Source: Panorpa germanica
Taxonomy: Eukaryota > Arthropoda > Insecta > Mecoptera > Panorpidae
DNA length: 64,000 bases
Assembly (NCBI GenBank): GCA_963678705.1
Contig: OY783217.1
Span: 6,324,001-6,388,000 of the forward strand
Direction: 5' to 3'
A program made the translations under genes and the position numbers. Below are positions 13,700-24,500 of the stretch, piece after piece (within the stretch, counting starts at the first letter, position 1; every line of letters starts with the position of its first letter). The notes below the pieces were generated by a model. The model had not been told where the DNA came from. It did no database searches and was given only the letters and a program-made list of their open reading frames with translations.

Positions 13700-14110
13700 A
13701 TTGAATCCCAAAACCACAGCAGTTCAGGTTCGACTATAAGTGCTTGTATGAACGAGACTCCAATCACTTTCATTTGGAAGATATTTAGTTAAGTGCAGAG
13801 GACAAGTTTTCACACTCACGACACGTTTTTAGAGTGACGCAATTCAATTTGGTAAGATGGTAAGACCGTGAGTGGACGGGTTTATATTTTTGTCAATATC
13901 GGACGAAGAGCGATATTTCGCTTTATGACTCTTCGTACAACCCTGAACTTGCGTAGACCCTATCTAAATATAAATAATCTCTGAATGTACTGGCGATATG
14001 ATACTACGTATTCTAAGAACTAGGGATTAATTTGGGAAATGATCTAGGATGGTGTGAGCCAGAATCCAGGGATGGAACCTGATGCCATGATCATTGGAAA
14101 GGGTACAACC
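13700..14110. other. G+C-richer patch with a local hairpin
   Basis: Composition rises relative to the surroundings. CGAAGAG (13905-13911) and CTCTTCG are inverted around AGCGATATTTCGCT, making a compact hairpin at about 13903-13938. Two frames of 64-108 codons overlap the left side on opposite strands; neither has a recognisable motif. At 14040-14110 the minus strand has a GGTTCCATCCC box that weakly resembles an internal pol III B box. Function unknown. Confidence 0.35.
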
Positions 14111-14799
14111 CTTTGCAATATATAGGTCAATATATTTACTAATAAGTAATATTGTAAACCCAATGTATAAGCGAGTATAATTATTCTTGGAATGGAATAA
14201 ATATATTTCGTTTCCAGGAAATATAATCAGTTACACGTAAAGCCAACTGTTACAAACAACCTTTGTGAAACAAATTGTAGACCAGATATATTGTATATAC
14301 CAATAAATTCGTGTAAAAGTGGTAAAATTCATCAATCTGGTAATACTTTTATATCTAAACCCTCGTGAATACATCAATATGTGATTTTAAACTAACTTCA
14401 TGTATATAACTATGTATATGGCTGCATGTATGTATGTACAACGGCCATAACGTAATTGATAGCGTTGTATTTTCTGTATGTAAGTACAATTTTACGATGC
14501 ACGAAATCGAAGTCATAAAAATGTTTTTACTTTATTTCCTAGTTGGTTAGGTTTTGTTTACGCGTCATTTTTATGTCCATAGCACAAGTTGAGTGTTAAG
14601 TTTGGTTCTTTTTTTCTATATACTCGTATAAACATGTTGAAATTTTTGTTTTTTTAACATATCCTTTTTAACAGATCTAGAGAATGGTGTTAAAAGTTTT
14701 ATGTGCTACTCATAAATCTGAGTTTCATTGAATTTCACTCTATGTATTAAGGATACTACCCGTTTAAGAGCATTTGTCAGTTCTATGTAAGTATACAAA

Positions 14800-14848
14800 G
14801 CGCAGTCAGTACTTGGATGGGTGACCGCTTGGGAACACTGCATGCTAG
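14800..14848 (+). pseudogene. 5S rRNA 3'-half fragment
   Basis: The stretch GTCAGTACTTGGATGGGTGA followed by CCGCTTGGGAACACTGCATG closely matches the 3' half of insect 5S rRNA (loop E, helix IV and V region). I see no matching 5' half upstream and no 3' terminator run of T, so it is not a working gene. It could be a retroposed 5S pseudogene or the head of a 5S-derived SINE that has lost its 5' half. The match is from knowledge of the conserved 5S sequence. Confidence 0.75.
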
Positions 14849-14938
14849 AATGTAAAGTCTAACGACACACCCATTAAATTAATAAAAATATAAGTATACA
14901 CACAGGTGTATATTTAGTTTTTCGAACAAAAAGTGTAA

Positions 14939-15142
14939 TGCTGGCAGCTCACTATCGCCGAGACTGGCGTGATCGAGTGTGTACAGTAGCTCTCACCTCG
15001 TTTTGGCCTGTCTCGAGTACTCCCGTTGGCTTGCCCCTGTTGATAAGCGGTCTTTTGAAACAAGTCGCAGGAAACGAGAGGTAACACCAATAGCCATGTT
15101 CATTCTCGCCACAAATGTTTCGCCGAGAGTGAACTACCAGCA
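14939..15142. mobile_element. 204-bp inverted-repeat MITE with TAA target duplication
   Basis: Bases 14939-14960 and 15121-15142 are inverted repeats matching at 18 of 22 positions (ends TGCTGG..CCAGCA). TAA flanks the element on both sides (14936-14938 and 15143-15145). A 3-bp TWA duplication is typical of PIF/Harbinger elements, so this is probably a non-autonomous member of that group. It is clearly G+C-richer than its surroundings. It has no open frame of its own; the 89-codon minus-strand frame that crosses it is fortuitous. Confidence 0.7.
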
Positions 15143-16935
15143 TAATGTTTAAGACGTGTTCACTAACTATATGCCATGATATATAATAAAGAATAATAAT
15201 AAAAATACCATTGTAGAACAAATTCTTTTCTCATTCAAATATTTTTAAGAAATACATTTGGGCTTTAATACTAATAATTATTACACAGTATAATTTGCAA
15301 CGTCATTTATGATAAAATATTATAAAGATAGTCACTGTATATACTGAAAACGATCAAGAATTTATAGTTTATAATTTTAAAACGACTCCTAAATAACAAT
15401 TCATGTTATCGTCTTAATATTCTCGTGTAAGGAACCATATCAAAGTAGAATACTAACTTTACGACTACTAAAATAAACATCAAACTTTAGCCTTTGTTTG
15501 CTATTGTGAATCATATTTTTAGTTTTAAGGTTATGTTCAATTTATAAACCTAGTGTTTTATAGTATCATAAAAAATTGTAATAAAATTTCTTTATTATTC
15601 CATATTTGTATCAAAATAAGTAGATTTTATATTTAAATCGTTGCTATCTCTAAAAAAATATTAAATGTACTCATACAGTAATTTCTTGAGTTACGTGATT
15701 TTTTAAAAAACACAATTGTCTGTGAAAATTTTCTTCTATTCTAATTTTTGGTAACTGTTGAAACTTTATTTGTAATTTATAAAATAAACTAAAAGTATAA
15801 GTATAGCACAACTCAAAAAAATATTGACGCTCAACTATGCTGAACGTGACTCATATTCGAAGACAAATCAAGAAATATATTATTTCCATATATTATTAAT
15901 TACATTTAAGATTGTCTAATATTTCTATACGACAAATAAAGAAACTTAGGAAACTTATAATAAAAAAAATTATAGAATGAAAAATATAATTAGTTCTCTA
16001 AGATATAATTTTTAAAAATTTAGTTTTATTCAATTCTTTGTATAATTTTTTAACAGTATAGTTTTTTTTTTTTTTTTGAGAATAATTTCTCTCTATATCC
16101 AATAGAAACAGAGATATTCGTTTTTTTAATTCTTGTCGCGCCCGTGTCTCATAAAAATGTCATAGTCTGTTACTGTCTAGAATAATATATTTCTGACAAA
16201 TAAAAAGTACGTGTCCTTTCTATTTCAATAAGTCATGAAGAAATGTTACATTTCATCCGATCAAACTCACCCGATTTGGAGAAAAATTGGCGATTAATAT
16301 GTTATTTTAATTGAATTGTTATATTTTGGGTGTTAACGACTTAATTTTTCCCAATTATAATAAAAAAACTGCGTATCATATTTAAGGATTAGTATTGCAT
16401 ATCTATCCGGGCCCTATTTAATAATTTTAAATACTTAATTCAATAACAGTCAGAAGGGGTAAATAGTTAACAAAATTTTAAACAAATTTTAAAGCATCAT
16501 AAAATTTAAAAGTAACCTCGAAATCCAAAACGGAGGCTCTCGAAATGAATAATATTTGTTGAACTAGAAACTCTCCTTTGTAGTAACATAAATAAGTCTA
16601 GAAATGCAAACTGAATTCTGACAACGTCCATTTTGCTTTGTATCGTACATATTCGTATTATAGTTTTCTTAACAGTCAACAATTTCTTTGACATAACCTT
16701 TGGGAAACATTTTACATTATAATATAGAAAAAAAAACTATTTGTGAAAAAATATATCTCTTACATTTCATAGAAAAGTAAATTGAACTTATGTATGTTAC
16801 ATTGAGAAGTGCTTTTATATTATTTTCTATAAAAAAACATAATAAAAAAACAGCAGATATTTAGCATTCAATGTTAAATTTATGAAACCTTTTGTAGAAA
16901 TCTTTTCTTTTTTAAATGTTTGACTATAACATGGT
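15143..16935. other. A+T-rich DNA, no gene seen
   Basis: Bases 15245-15300 resemble 27490-27545 (shared AGAAATA.ATTTGGGCTT and ATAATTT blocks), suggesting another old short repeat. A 16-base T run lies at 16062-16077. No supportable gene. Confidence 0.4.
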
Positions 16936-17070
16936 ATGAGTAGATATGAACTAGAATATTTATTAAACCAAATCAGAAAAATATGGGAAGCCATTCAAGA
17001 AAAACGCAACATCAAAGGACAATTACACAGAGACATAGCAAATGTTTCTAATGTAATAATTTTAAAATAA
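16936..17070 (+). CDS. Small unrecognised open frame, 44 codons
   Basis: An ATG at 16936 opens 44 codons ending in TAA at 17068. The product would be charged and helical (residues 5-36 contain IRKIWEAIQEKRNIKG), unlike the low-complexity translation of the surrounding DNA. I do not recognise the sequence. It may be a leftover of a transposon protein or chance. No Kozak-like context or splice signals stand out. Confidence 0.15.
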   Translation: MSRYELEYLLNQIRKIWEAIQEKRNIKGQLHRDIANVSNVIILK

Positions 17071-17739
17071 TATAAAAAAGCTAGTACATGCTTAGAATTA
17101 AATTATTAATTATTTAGTGAATCTTTAACAAGTTTGTATATATAAAAACGTTACATAATTAAAAACGTTAAGTAATAAATAGTTAAAAAGTTAAGTAATT
17201 TTAAGGGTGGTTATTAGTTTAATTTGGAACACTACGTGCGGTTGGCATAGGCATTAGGCATTTCGTTTATACTACAAACTTTTAATATTTAGTTTAAAAA
17301 TATCTAGCAAGGAGATATTATTATCTTCAGGCTATTTTGCCAATGTAGTCTGGATTGTATTTCAAAAATGTTATTGATAAATATTTCCCATATATCAAAA
17401 ATAACTTATTATGATATATATTTTCATGTTATTTTTCTATCTTTTTCATAACACGTAATCATAACAAAAATACGCTACCTGGATATTTTTATTTAATTTG
17501 ATACTTATCCTAGAATTACGTGCCTCCTATAAACATCATTCAACAGTGATCTAACAGACTCACACTTTTGACCCAATTTGTGAAAATGTTCATGTAGAAA
17601 TTAAATTTATAAAATATTTGTTTTGAAAAAATGAAAATATCCAGAAAAAATCATAGTCCGATGCTGAGAGTACGATTGATAATTCTCAGGTTATCAACAT
17701 GAAGAACAAACTTATTAATACAGCTACTATTAGAGCGAA
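17071..17739. other. A+T-rich DNA, no gene seen
   Basis: No recognisable feature. The 117-codon minus-strand frame that begins further right crosses into here but is explained by the polypurine repeat. Confidence 0.4.
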
Positions 17740-17985
17740 AGGAAGCGGTGGATGGCCGAGATAGAGAGAAGGATCGAGGAAAAAGAAAGAAGAGGATAGT
17801 AGAAGTAGGTAAAAGTGTAACAAGAAGAGAGAAGTAGTATGAGTTTAAATTTATCATTGTTGTTTGAATTTTTATTTTATCTTTTGTAAATAGTGAGAAT
17901 GGGTAGATAGAATACGGATTATAAAATATAATTAGGCACAATGATATATAATTGAATGCTTTAAAACGGAAGAATGTAATAGACA
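17740..17985 (-). repeat. Polypurine repeat family P, copy 1
   Basis: The plus strand is purine-rich from about 17740 to 17840. Read on the minus strand, this block and the ~130 bases before it align with 29222-29485 on the plus strand: both have CATTCTT(T)CG(C)TTTTAAA, then an A+T-rich spacer, then a long C+T-rich tract with CTTCTCT and TTTCCTCG. The open frame on this strand (117 codons) is a by-product of the tract. The family identity is unknown. Confidence 0.6.
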
Positions 17986-18095
17986 TTACATTAATTAATG
18001 GCATATACTATATGGCATATAATACATATATGTATATACATTAAATTCAAGGTTTGCATTTCTTCAATACATGACTAGAATTATAATGTTGCAAT

Positions 18096-18114
18096 ATTAC
18101 ACACAGTGTGTAAT
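18096..18114. repeat. 19-bp palindrome
   Basis: ATTACACAC and GTGTGTAAT are perfect inverted copies around one central A, just left of an (AT)n tract. Confidence 0.8.
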
Positions 18115-18136
18115 ACTCTTTAAAAATTACTTTATG

Positions 18137-18202
<66 letters not shown>
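18137..18202. repeat. (TA)n microsatellite
   Basis: About 66 bases of TA repeats with one TG interruption. Confidence 0.95.
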
Positions 18203-18206
<4 letters not shown>

Positions 18207-18666
18207 AAGAAGTACAATATCTCTTGACAAAAGCATCCATTAGTGTAACATTGTCCGTCTTATCCTTTATTCATTTCCAGTATTTTATTGCAATGTTTAC
18301 AAAAGGAATTTATTATAACTAGACGTTTCGTTATAATGTTTTATCAAAGTACTTGTACAAAATGGTTGGGTGAACATCTTCAGTTTGATTAATACTAAAC
18401 AATTCAGGTAATTAATTAGACCTTTTTTAATTAATATATATCTTACAATTGTAAAAAAGAAAAACAATCTTTAAGAAGAAAGCAATATTATACGAGTATA
18501 GACAATTCAAAAACATTGAGAAGAAAATGAAATGTTACATTGTAATCGAAACTGTTACACGAAGGGGGACAGGGGGGTATTAATTTAATAAAAGAAAATA
18601 TTGTTTGAGATAATGTTTAGAGTGAAGTAGCAACGGGACGCTTTAGTACTATTTGGATATTGTTTC

Positions 18667-18668
<2 letters not shown>

Positions 18669-18746
<78 letters not shown>

Positions 18747-18774
18747 TTATATATATATATATATGTATATAACG
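18669..18774. repeat. (AT)n microsatellite with palindromic end
   Basis: About 76 bases of AT repeats to 18744, then CGTTATATAT..ATATAACG (18745-18774), a 30-base imperfect palindrome. A frame of tyrosine-isoleucine repeats here is an artefact. Confidence 0.95.
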
Positions 18775-19116
18775 AAAACTTTGCCAGTCTCTTTTCAAAT
18801 TACTTTCAAAAAGTTATAATGATGATCGAGAAAAGTTTCATTGACACTAAGTTATCGTTCTTATAAAGAGATCATGACAGTATCAACGCTACGGCACAAG
18901 GATAAAGAAATACAATACTTATTTCATAAGAAATTGCAAATAACTCAAGGAAATAAATTATCAAAACTATCGTAAATAATAATTATGAAGTTAGAGTAAT
19001 TTTATTGTTAAAAACTATAACTATACATAAATTTGAGTAGTTTATTTGTAATATAAAAATACGGTAATGTGGCAGAGATGCATCTCATGAGTTATTGTGT
19101 TAAGCTTATTAACCCC
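18775..19116. other. A+T-rich DNA, no gene seen
   Basis: No recognisable feature in this stretch. Confidence 0.4.
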
Positions 19117-19210
19117 GTGTGTATACGATGCGATTTATAAGCGATTCGAGTGGTAATTCGATTCGCGTCATAACGCGTCCAACGCGTCTAAATCGCGCCA
19201 TGTGAACACA
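19117..19210. repeat. CpG-rich imperfect palindrome
   Basis: GTGTGTATACGATGCGATTT on the left pairs imperfectly with AAATCGCGCCATGTGAACAC on the right (about two thirds of positions over 27 bases). The interior holds ACGCGTCC and AACGCGTC. The density of CpG is far above the surroundings. It looks like a small non-autonomous transposon, but I cannot find a convincing target duplication. Confidence 0.5.
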
Positions 19211-19468
19211 AAGTAAATATGTTATACGAGTATATGTATTATATTTCATATTAAAGTACTATAGTATTTAATAAAATAAAATAAATCATTTTCATTTTTA
19301 TGAATATACGATTCGATATTAAAAATAGTTAAAACTAATGAAAAACAAATATTATCGCTCAGTTATGTAGTAATTAACTACAAACTACATTTAAATGCAT
19401 CTGCTACATCAATTTTATATAACTATTCCATTTGTAACGACAAGGCTTATATCAAAAAAGTTAAAATT

Positions 19469-19618
19469 ACGAGAGTTCGGCGGCGACTCATACTTAAAAC
19501 AAGTTGTGGAGTATAAACTGCCAATATAAGTAAAAAGCATTGATTCACTTATTTTTCTATAATGTATATAGAAACTCTTAGAACCTCTTTTAAGTATAAG
19601 TCGCCGCCGAACTATCGT
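19469..19618. mobile_element. 150-bp foldback element
   Basis: Left arm 19469-19508 and right arm 19579-19618 are inverted copies over about 40 bases, with core GTTCGGCGGCGACT and AGTCGCCGCCGAAC identical and few mismatches outside. Folded, it would form a long hairpin with a 70-base loop. No clear target duplication is visible. An 87-codon minus-strand frame through it is fortuitous. It lies 34 bases left of the first Helitron. Confidence 0.75.
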
Positions 19619-19651
19619 GATTTGGACTATATATAAATACTCTAATATATA

Positions 19652-20005
19652 TCTTAATATATATAAATTACGTGTCACTGTGTTGTCCGCTATGGACTCC
19701 TAAACTACTTAACCGATTTTAATGAAATTTGTACACCGTGTGCAGTTTGACCCAACTTGAAAGATAGGATAGCTTACATCTCAATTTATTTATCTTATTG
19801 CTAATTATTTGTTTATTAATTATCTGTATATGACATATGACATCGGGCGACGATGATGGCGACATCTGTTGACTAGATTGAGTAAATATTCTGTTGAGTA
19901 AATCGAAATCTGTTGACTAGATTGAGTAAATATTCAATAGATGGCGCTATGTAATGTAATATGACAAAAACGTTAGGCACAGCAACGCGTGGCCGAGACA
20001 GCTAG
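19652..20005 (+). mobile_element. Non-autonomous Helitron, copy 1
   Basis: The element starts TC after an A (19651), and ends CTAG before a T (20006), the arrangement expected for Helitron insertion between A and T. Near the 5' end it has the stretch CTAAACTACTTAACCGATTT and a following ACACCGTGTGCAGTTTGA, and near the 3' end GCAACGCGTGGCCG, features I associate with insect Helitrons. Internally ATCTGTTGACTAGATTGAG occurs twice. It has no Rep/helicase frame. Copy 2 follows after 14 bases of A+T. Confidence 0.8.
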
Positions 20006-20019
20006 TATATATATATATA

Positions 20020-20372
20020 TCTTAATATATATAAATTACGTGTCACTGTGTTGTCCGCTATGGACTCCTAAACTACTTAACCGATTTTAATGAAATTTGT
20101 ACACCGTGTGCAGTTTGACCCAACTTGAAAGATATGATAGCTTACATCTCAATTTATTTATCTTATTGCTAATTATTTGTCTATTAATTATCTGTATATG
20201 ACATATGACATCGGGCGACAATGATGGCGACATCTGTTGACTAGATTGAGTAAATATTCTGTTGAGTAAATCGAAATCTGTTGACTAGATTGAGTAAATA
20301 TTCAATAGATGGCGCTATGTAATGTAATATGACAAAAACGTTAGTCACAGCAACGCGTGGCCGGACAGCTAG
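20020..20372 (+). mobile_element. Non-autonomous Helitron, copy 2 in tandem
   Basis: Nearly identical to copy 1 over its whole 353 bases, with a handful of differences (for example GGCCGAGACAG versus GGCCGGACAG close to the 3' end, and AGGAT versus ATGAT). It begins TC at 20020-20021 and ends CTAG at 20369-20372, followed by T. The tandem head-to-tail arrangement is a known product of rolling-circle transposition or of unequal exchange. Confidence 0.8.
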
Positions 20373-20490
20373 TATATATATAATACTCTAAATAAGTTTA
20401 AAGTAATTTTGTCTTAAATGTTAATAATGAAAATATATACTGATCAATCAGTTATACCTCGAATAATACTTTTACATATTTAATATTAGA

Positions 20491-20645
20491 ACCTAAGTAG
20501 AAAATTGTGTTGCACTGAAGGTTTCACACTTGCTAGCTTGCCAGTAGCTAATTCCAGGGCTCATATACTACTTATTATATAGAAATTGCTTTGCAATGCA
20601 AGTTTAACACTAGCTTACTGCTATCTAATGGAATGTTACATGAAA
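20491..20645 (-). mobile_element. Dimeric foldback family M, copy 1
   Basis: Two units of about 75 bases. The first reads, on the plus strand, GTAGAAAATTGTGTTGCACT, then CACACTTGCTAGCTTG, then TAGCTAATTCCA; the second repeats the order with more changes. This is the reverse of the orientation seen at 28.7 kb. The left end lacks the CCAGG seen in better copies. Confidence 0.65.
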
Positions 20646-21489
20646 CTGAAAATTATATAAATATTGTATACTATATTTTTGTTTAAATAACCACTGAACT
20701 TCAAATTTCTCACCGATGTTAAACGATTAATTCTTTGATTTATTGTCAACCACATACAGAGCTAAAACAGGCACGCGTTGCAGAGACTGGGTAGAGGATG
20801 TTAATTCTAACACTAATATACGATGGCGGGGAGTCCTTTCTCATGGCATAAACGTACACTTTTTAATTGCTTATTATTATTACTACATATTATTAGCTAC
20901 ATAATTTCATTTACGTAATTTTTCGAATTGTTAATTTACAAAATGTGACATATAGAGTTGTAGTAAATATTGTAGTTATAGTTAAACGTGATATAAACGT
21001 TAAAAAACTGCAAATTACGTAAACAAATTACGTAAATACCTCTCAATAGTTTTGTCGCCTACAATTTATTCTTATTTCATTATTTTGTTCAAATTTCGTA
21101 AAAGATTTATGTCATATCTTTCGAAAACATTTATAACAAATATACCTACTATAAAATATGATCACAAATGAATAAATTCAATGACGCCTGTCTCTGGTTC
21201 TAATAAATCTTAACCAAATGAATATAAATTGACCTGACATCGGAAACGTCTCCGTCAGGACGTGGAATTATATACGAAATCGTAAAATACATATAAAAAA
21301 AACAACAACCAATGGTTCTGTCACTTGTATAAAAACTGTCACTTACTTATTGCGCAAACTGAAGCTGAAATATAAATAAAATTACACCCATCCACCCAAT
21401 ACCACTTCCTCACTCTCCTTCACTCTCACCAACAAACAAACACACAATCGAAATGTTCACACTGAATTAATTTTTAATCGATCACACAC
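20646..21489. other. Unassigned A+T-rich DNA
   Basis: A CpG-containing patch (GGCACGCGTTGCAGAGACTG near 20770) is not matched elsewhere in the window. From 21385 to 21440 the strand is rich in C and A (CACCCAATACCACTTCC). This could belong to the 3' body of the minus-strand SINE that starts to the right. Confidence 0.4.
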
Positions 21490-21600
21490 TATGTTTCTTT
21501 AATCCTGTAGGAATCGAACTCATACGCTGGCTGCTGGTGGGATGAAGCACTCATATATCATTAAAACATTCGGACAACGAACGCTCTGACAATTTTATTT
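21490..21600 (-). mobile_element. tRNA-derived SINE, second type
   Basis: On the minus strand the order is GTCAGAGCGTTCGTTGTCC (A-box-like), about 55 bases, then GAGTTCGATTCC, a near-perfect pol III B box (GGTTCGANTCC). The region between reads ATGAGTGCTTCATCCCACCA. Spacing and boxes fit a tRNA-derived SINE head rather than a tRNA, because no cloverleaf stems or anticodon loop are evident. The 3' body may extend leftward to about 21385. Only one copy is seen in this window. Confidence 0.6.
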
Positions 21601-21643
21601 TTAATTCAATTTATTACAGCAACTCTTTTCTATGTGTAATTAG

Positions 21644-21646
<3 letters not shown>

Positions 21647-21728
<82 letters not shown>
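21647..21728. repeat. (TA)n microsatellite
   Basis: About 82 bases of uninterrupted TA repeats. Confidence 0.95.
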
Positions 21729-21731
<3 letters not shown>

Positions 21732-23640
21732 AGTTATATATTATTCAAAATGTTGAAATAATATTTAAAATATATTTAAATGGTTGAAAAAAACTAAAAA
21801 TAAAAAATGGGAAATGTTCGGAGCAGCTGGTTTTAATTTATGTTTAAAAAAGGAAGTTCCGTGAAATTTGTTTAATGTTTTACACAAATGAGAATATACG
21901 AATAAAACATATGAAAATGAATACGAGTTTCATTTAATGTGTTATTAAATATATATTTATAAGTTATTTAAATAACACTAATACTAATGCCGTAATGAAT
22001 GCTATATAAATATGTATATAGATTATATTCGTATGTATAATATAATAATAATAATAATAATATTACATGTGGAAATATATTTTGAAATAAAACTTTATAT
22101 GTATTATAAAAATACTGCATATAAATAGAATATTATTGTTTGTTTTATGTGCTAACAACTTTTAAAAAGTTGATTTATAATAAATATATATTCTTGTCAT
22201 TATCCATGTAATCTACTGAACGTATTTATTTTAACTGATGTTTAGTTTTATAGTATTATGCTGTAATAATCACGTTTCTTATATTAATGCGGAAAAGGCT
22301 AATTACTTAGGAAACCTTCTAAATTAAAAGCAAACAAAAAAGAATTATATCCGGTAAACACGAAATAAGGATGGGCCTTATATTTAAGAAATATTTTACT
22401 TTAACCTAATGATATTTAATCTAAATGGGTCTAAGTGAAGATCCTTAAAAAGAACTTTTCAAGATTTTATAATCATTAAAAGTTTTTCCTTTTTTATGTT
22501 CGTTACAAAATTTATGAAATAGGTCACAATGCGTTTTATATTAGATAACATTATTTACCTAATAGATAATTTTTGTTATGTTATTTAAAACACATAATTA
22601 TGTTTAACGCGTATTCAAAATTAATACAGATTTAATTAAATTATTACTGTTAAATTTTGTAAAAGTAAGTGTGCCGCGTCGTGGCCTTGTCGAATATGGT
22701 ATACACCACTGACTTTCATTATTATATGAATACATTTTTAAAATAATTATTATTAGGGCTTAAGCTGATCTCAGATTTTAATTCATATGCAACCGAAAGT
22801 TATATAAAATACATTTGGTCCAAATGTTAAAGGTTTAGCGTGTTTTTTAGGGATATTTTACATAAAAATATAAGTTATGTAAAAAATTATATACTTTAGT
22901 AACTTCTGTTTTATTTATGTTGCAACTTTTACATTTAACTATAATATTTCTTGTCTCATTTAAAATGTGTATTTACAGATTTAAAAAAAAAGTATTCATG
23001 TAAATTTTCTGTTTTGTTAATGCAAAATTTTACTCGCATTATAGAAATTAAATAGATCTTCTGTTAATTTCATAAAGAATTGTTTTTTGATTTTATATGT
23101 AAAATTTTAAATAATAAATAAATAATAATAGTAATAGTATTGTTTAAATATTAATTAGTTGAAAATAATTATTGTAACAATTTATTCAAATTAAAACACA
23201 TTCTACAATATTTATTAGAGCGCTTTTTAAATTAATTCATTAAAATATACACATAATAAAACAAAAGTTTTATAGCAATATTTTAGTACCGTTAGCAGTT
23301 TTTTTGAAAATTTTATTTATATTTATTATTATAAGTTATTATTAAATTTTCTTTGAATTAAAAGATAGACATTTTCCGAATTATAAACATCATTTTAAAA
23401 CATTGCTGCTCCATTTGATTTTTTCTTAATACAACATAAAATAAACATGTTGTAAAACTTAATAAAAATAAGATTAATATAATGAAAATAAATTAATAAT
23501 AAAATTTATAATGAAATAATAATTTTAATTTATGGTACACTAATTAATTTCCATCAAACATACTTATTAGAGCACAATAATTAATAAAACTTGATACACA
23601 ATAAACAATCTCAAGAAAATTTTCATATAATATTAAAACA
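21729..23640. other. Very A+T-rich DNA, no gene seen
   Basis: Contains a (TAA)n run at about 22042-22064. There are no motif-bearing frames. Confidence 0.5.
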
Positions 23641-23850
23641 ATCGTCAATCACTCGACGAAACTCGTATTAAACGTATGATGATTTTCCCGATTCACAGCG
23701 TACTGCTACGAGTCGAACGGTGGTTGCCGCGTAACTGATGGCTCTACGCTAGCTCTACGTTGCTACGATGCAAGAGTGGTCCATGAAGTTGAACGTTACT
23801 AACGTTAGAGCAGGACGGAATATAGTGCTACGATGTTTGTACGTTGAAAG
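23641..23850. repeat. CTACG array, CpG-rich patch
   Basis: CTACG occurs at 23706, 23744, 23755 and 23763, the last three spaced 11 and 8 bases. A related array with spacing 10 and 9 is at 58.6 kb. The patch is far richer in CpG than the flanks and may be the end region of a transposon. No transposase frame is visible. Confidence 0.45.
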
Positions 23851-24417
23851 TTGATTTAAATTAAAATATCATCACAGTTATAAATATTGTATAAATTATT
23901 TAATGAAGATATTGCTTATTTTCATATTAACGTTTATAAATTATTGTATGTTCAAATTAATATTTATTTATTTAAAATTACAAATTAAATTATTTATTAT
24001 TCAATTATTTGACGCGAGCATTCTTGTTTTGTTTGTAATTATTATACATAAACAAACCATAATTTATGTAAAACATTTATGTAAAATTTCCGTCTACAGT
24101 TATATGAAACTACATTTAATGGAATGCAAAATTTGTAATTTAAATATTTTATGTAAAAAATTAACATAACATTTATATAAATTAAAAAATATTTTTGATG
24201 TTTTACATTACATTTTAGATCCCCAAACTAATGTAAAAATATTAACTAGCTGTTCTAAGTAACGGTTCTTTTTCTTTACGCGAAATTTTTAACAGTGAAA
24301 TGTAAAAATTCCAAGTTAATACCATAACAAAATATTTAAATTTTCAAGTAAAATAAATACAATTAGCTTGTACAAGTACATAGAGAACTGTACTGCGTTA
24401 CCATTTTTTATATAAGA
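23851..24417. other. A+T-rich DNA with a short unremarkable frame
   Basis: An 88-codon plus-strand frame (23903-24169) encodes a Phe/Leu/Ile/Lys-rich peptide with no recognisable motif and typical A+T-driven composition. I treat it as chance. Confidence 0.4.
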
Positions 24418-24500
24418 TGTAGAAAATGAACCTTAAAATTAACTTACAGCGAACTATCAAGTTTGAAACTGCATTGAAGGATCAATTTTCAATCTGGGTG
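24418..24500 (+). mobile_element. Foldback family M, copy 2
   Basis: One unit: TGTAGAAAATGAACCTTAAA, ATTAACTTACAGCG, GTTTGAAACTGCATTG, AATTTTCAATCTGGG. The 3' end replaces the usual TTTCTACCTGG with a decayed version. Confidence 0.6.

Noticed and set aside
17651-18004. 117-codon minus-strand frame
   Set aside because: It lies in a polypurine tract that is repeated elsewhere; the Ser/Leu/Phe-rich translation follows from composition.
18660-18866. 68-codon frame with long Tyr-Ile repeat
   Set aside because: Direct translation of an (AT)n microsatellite.
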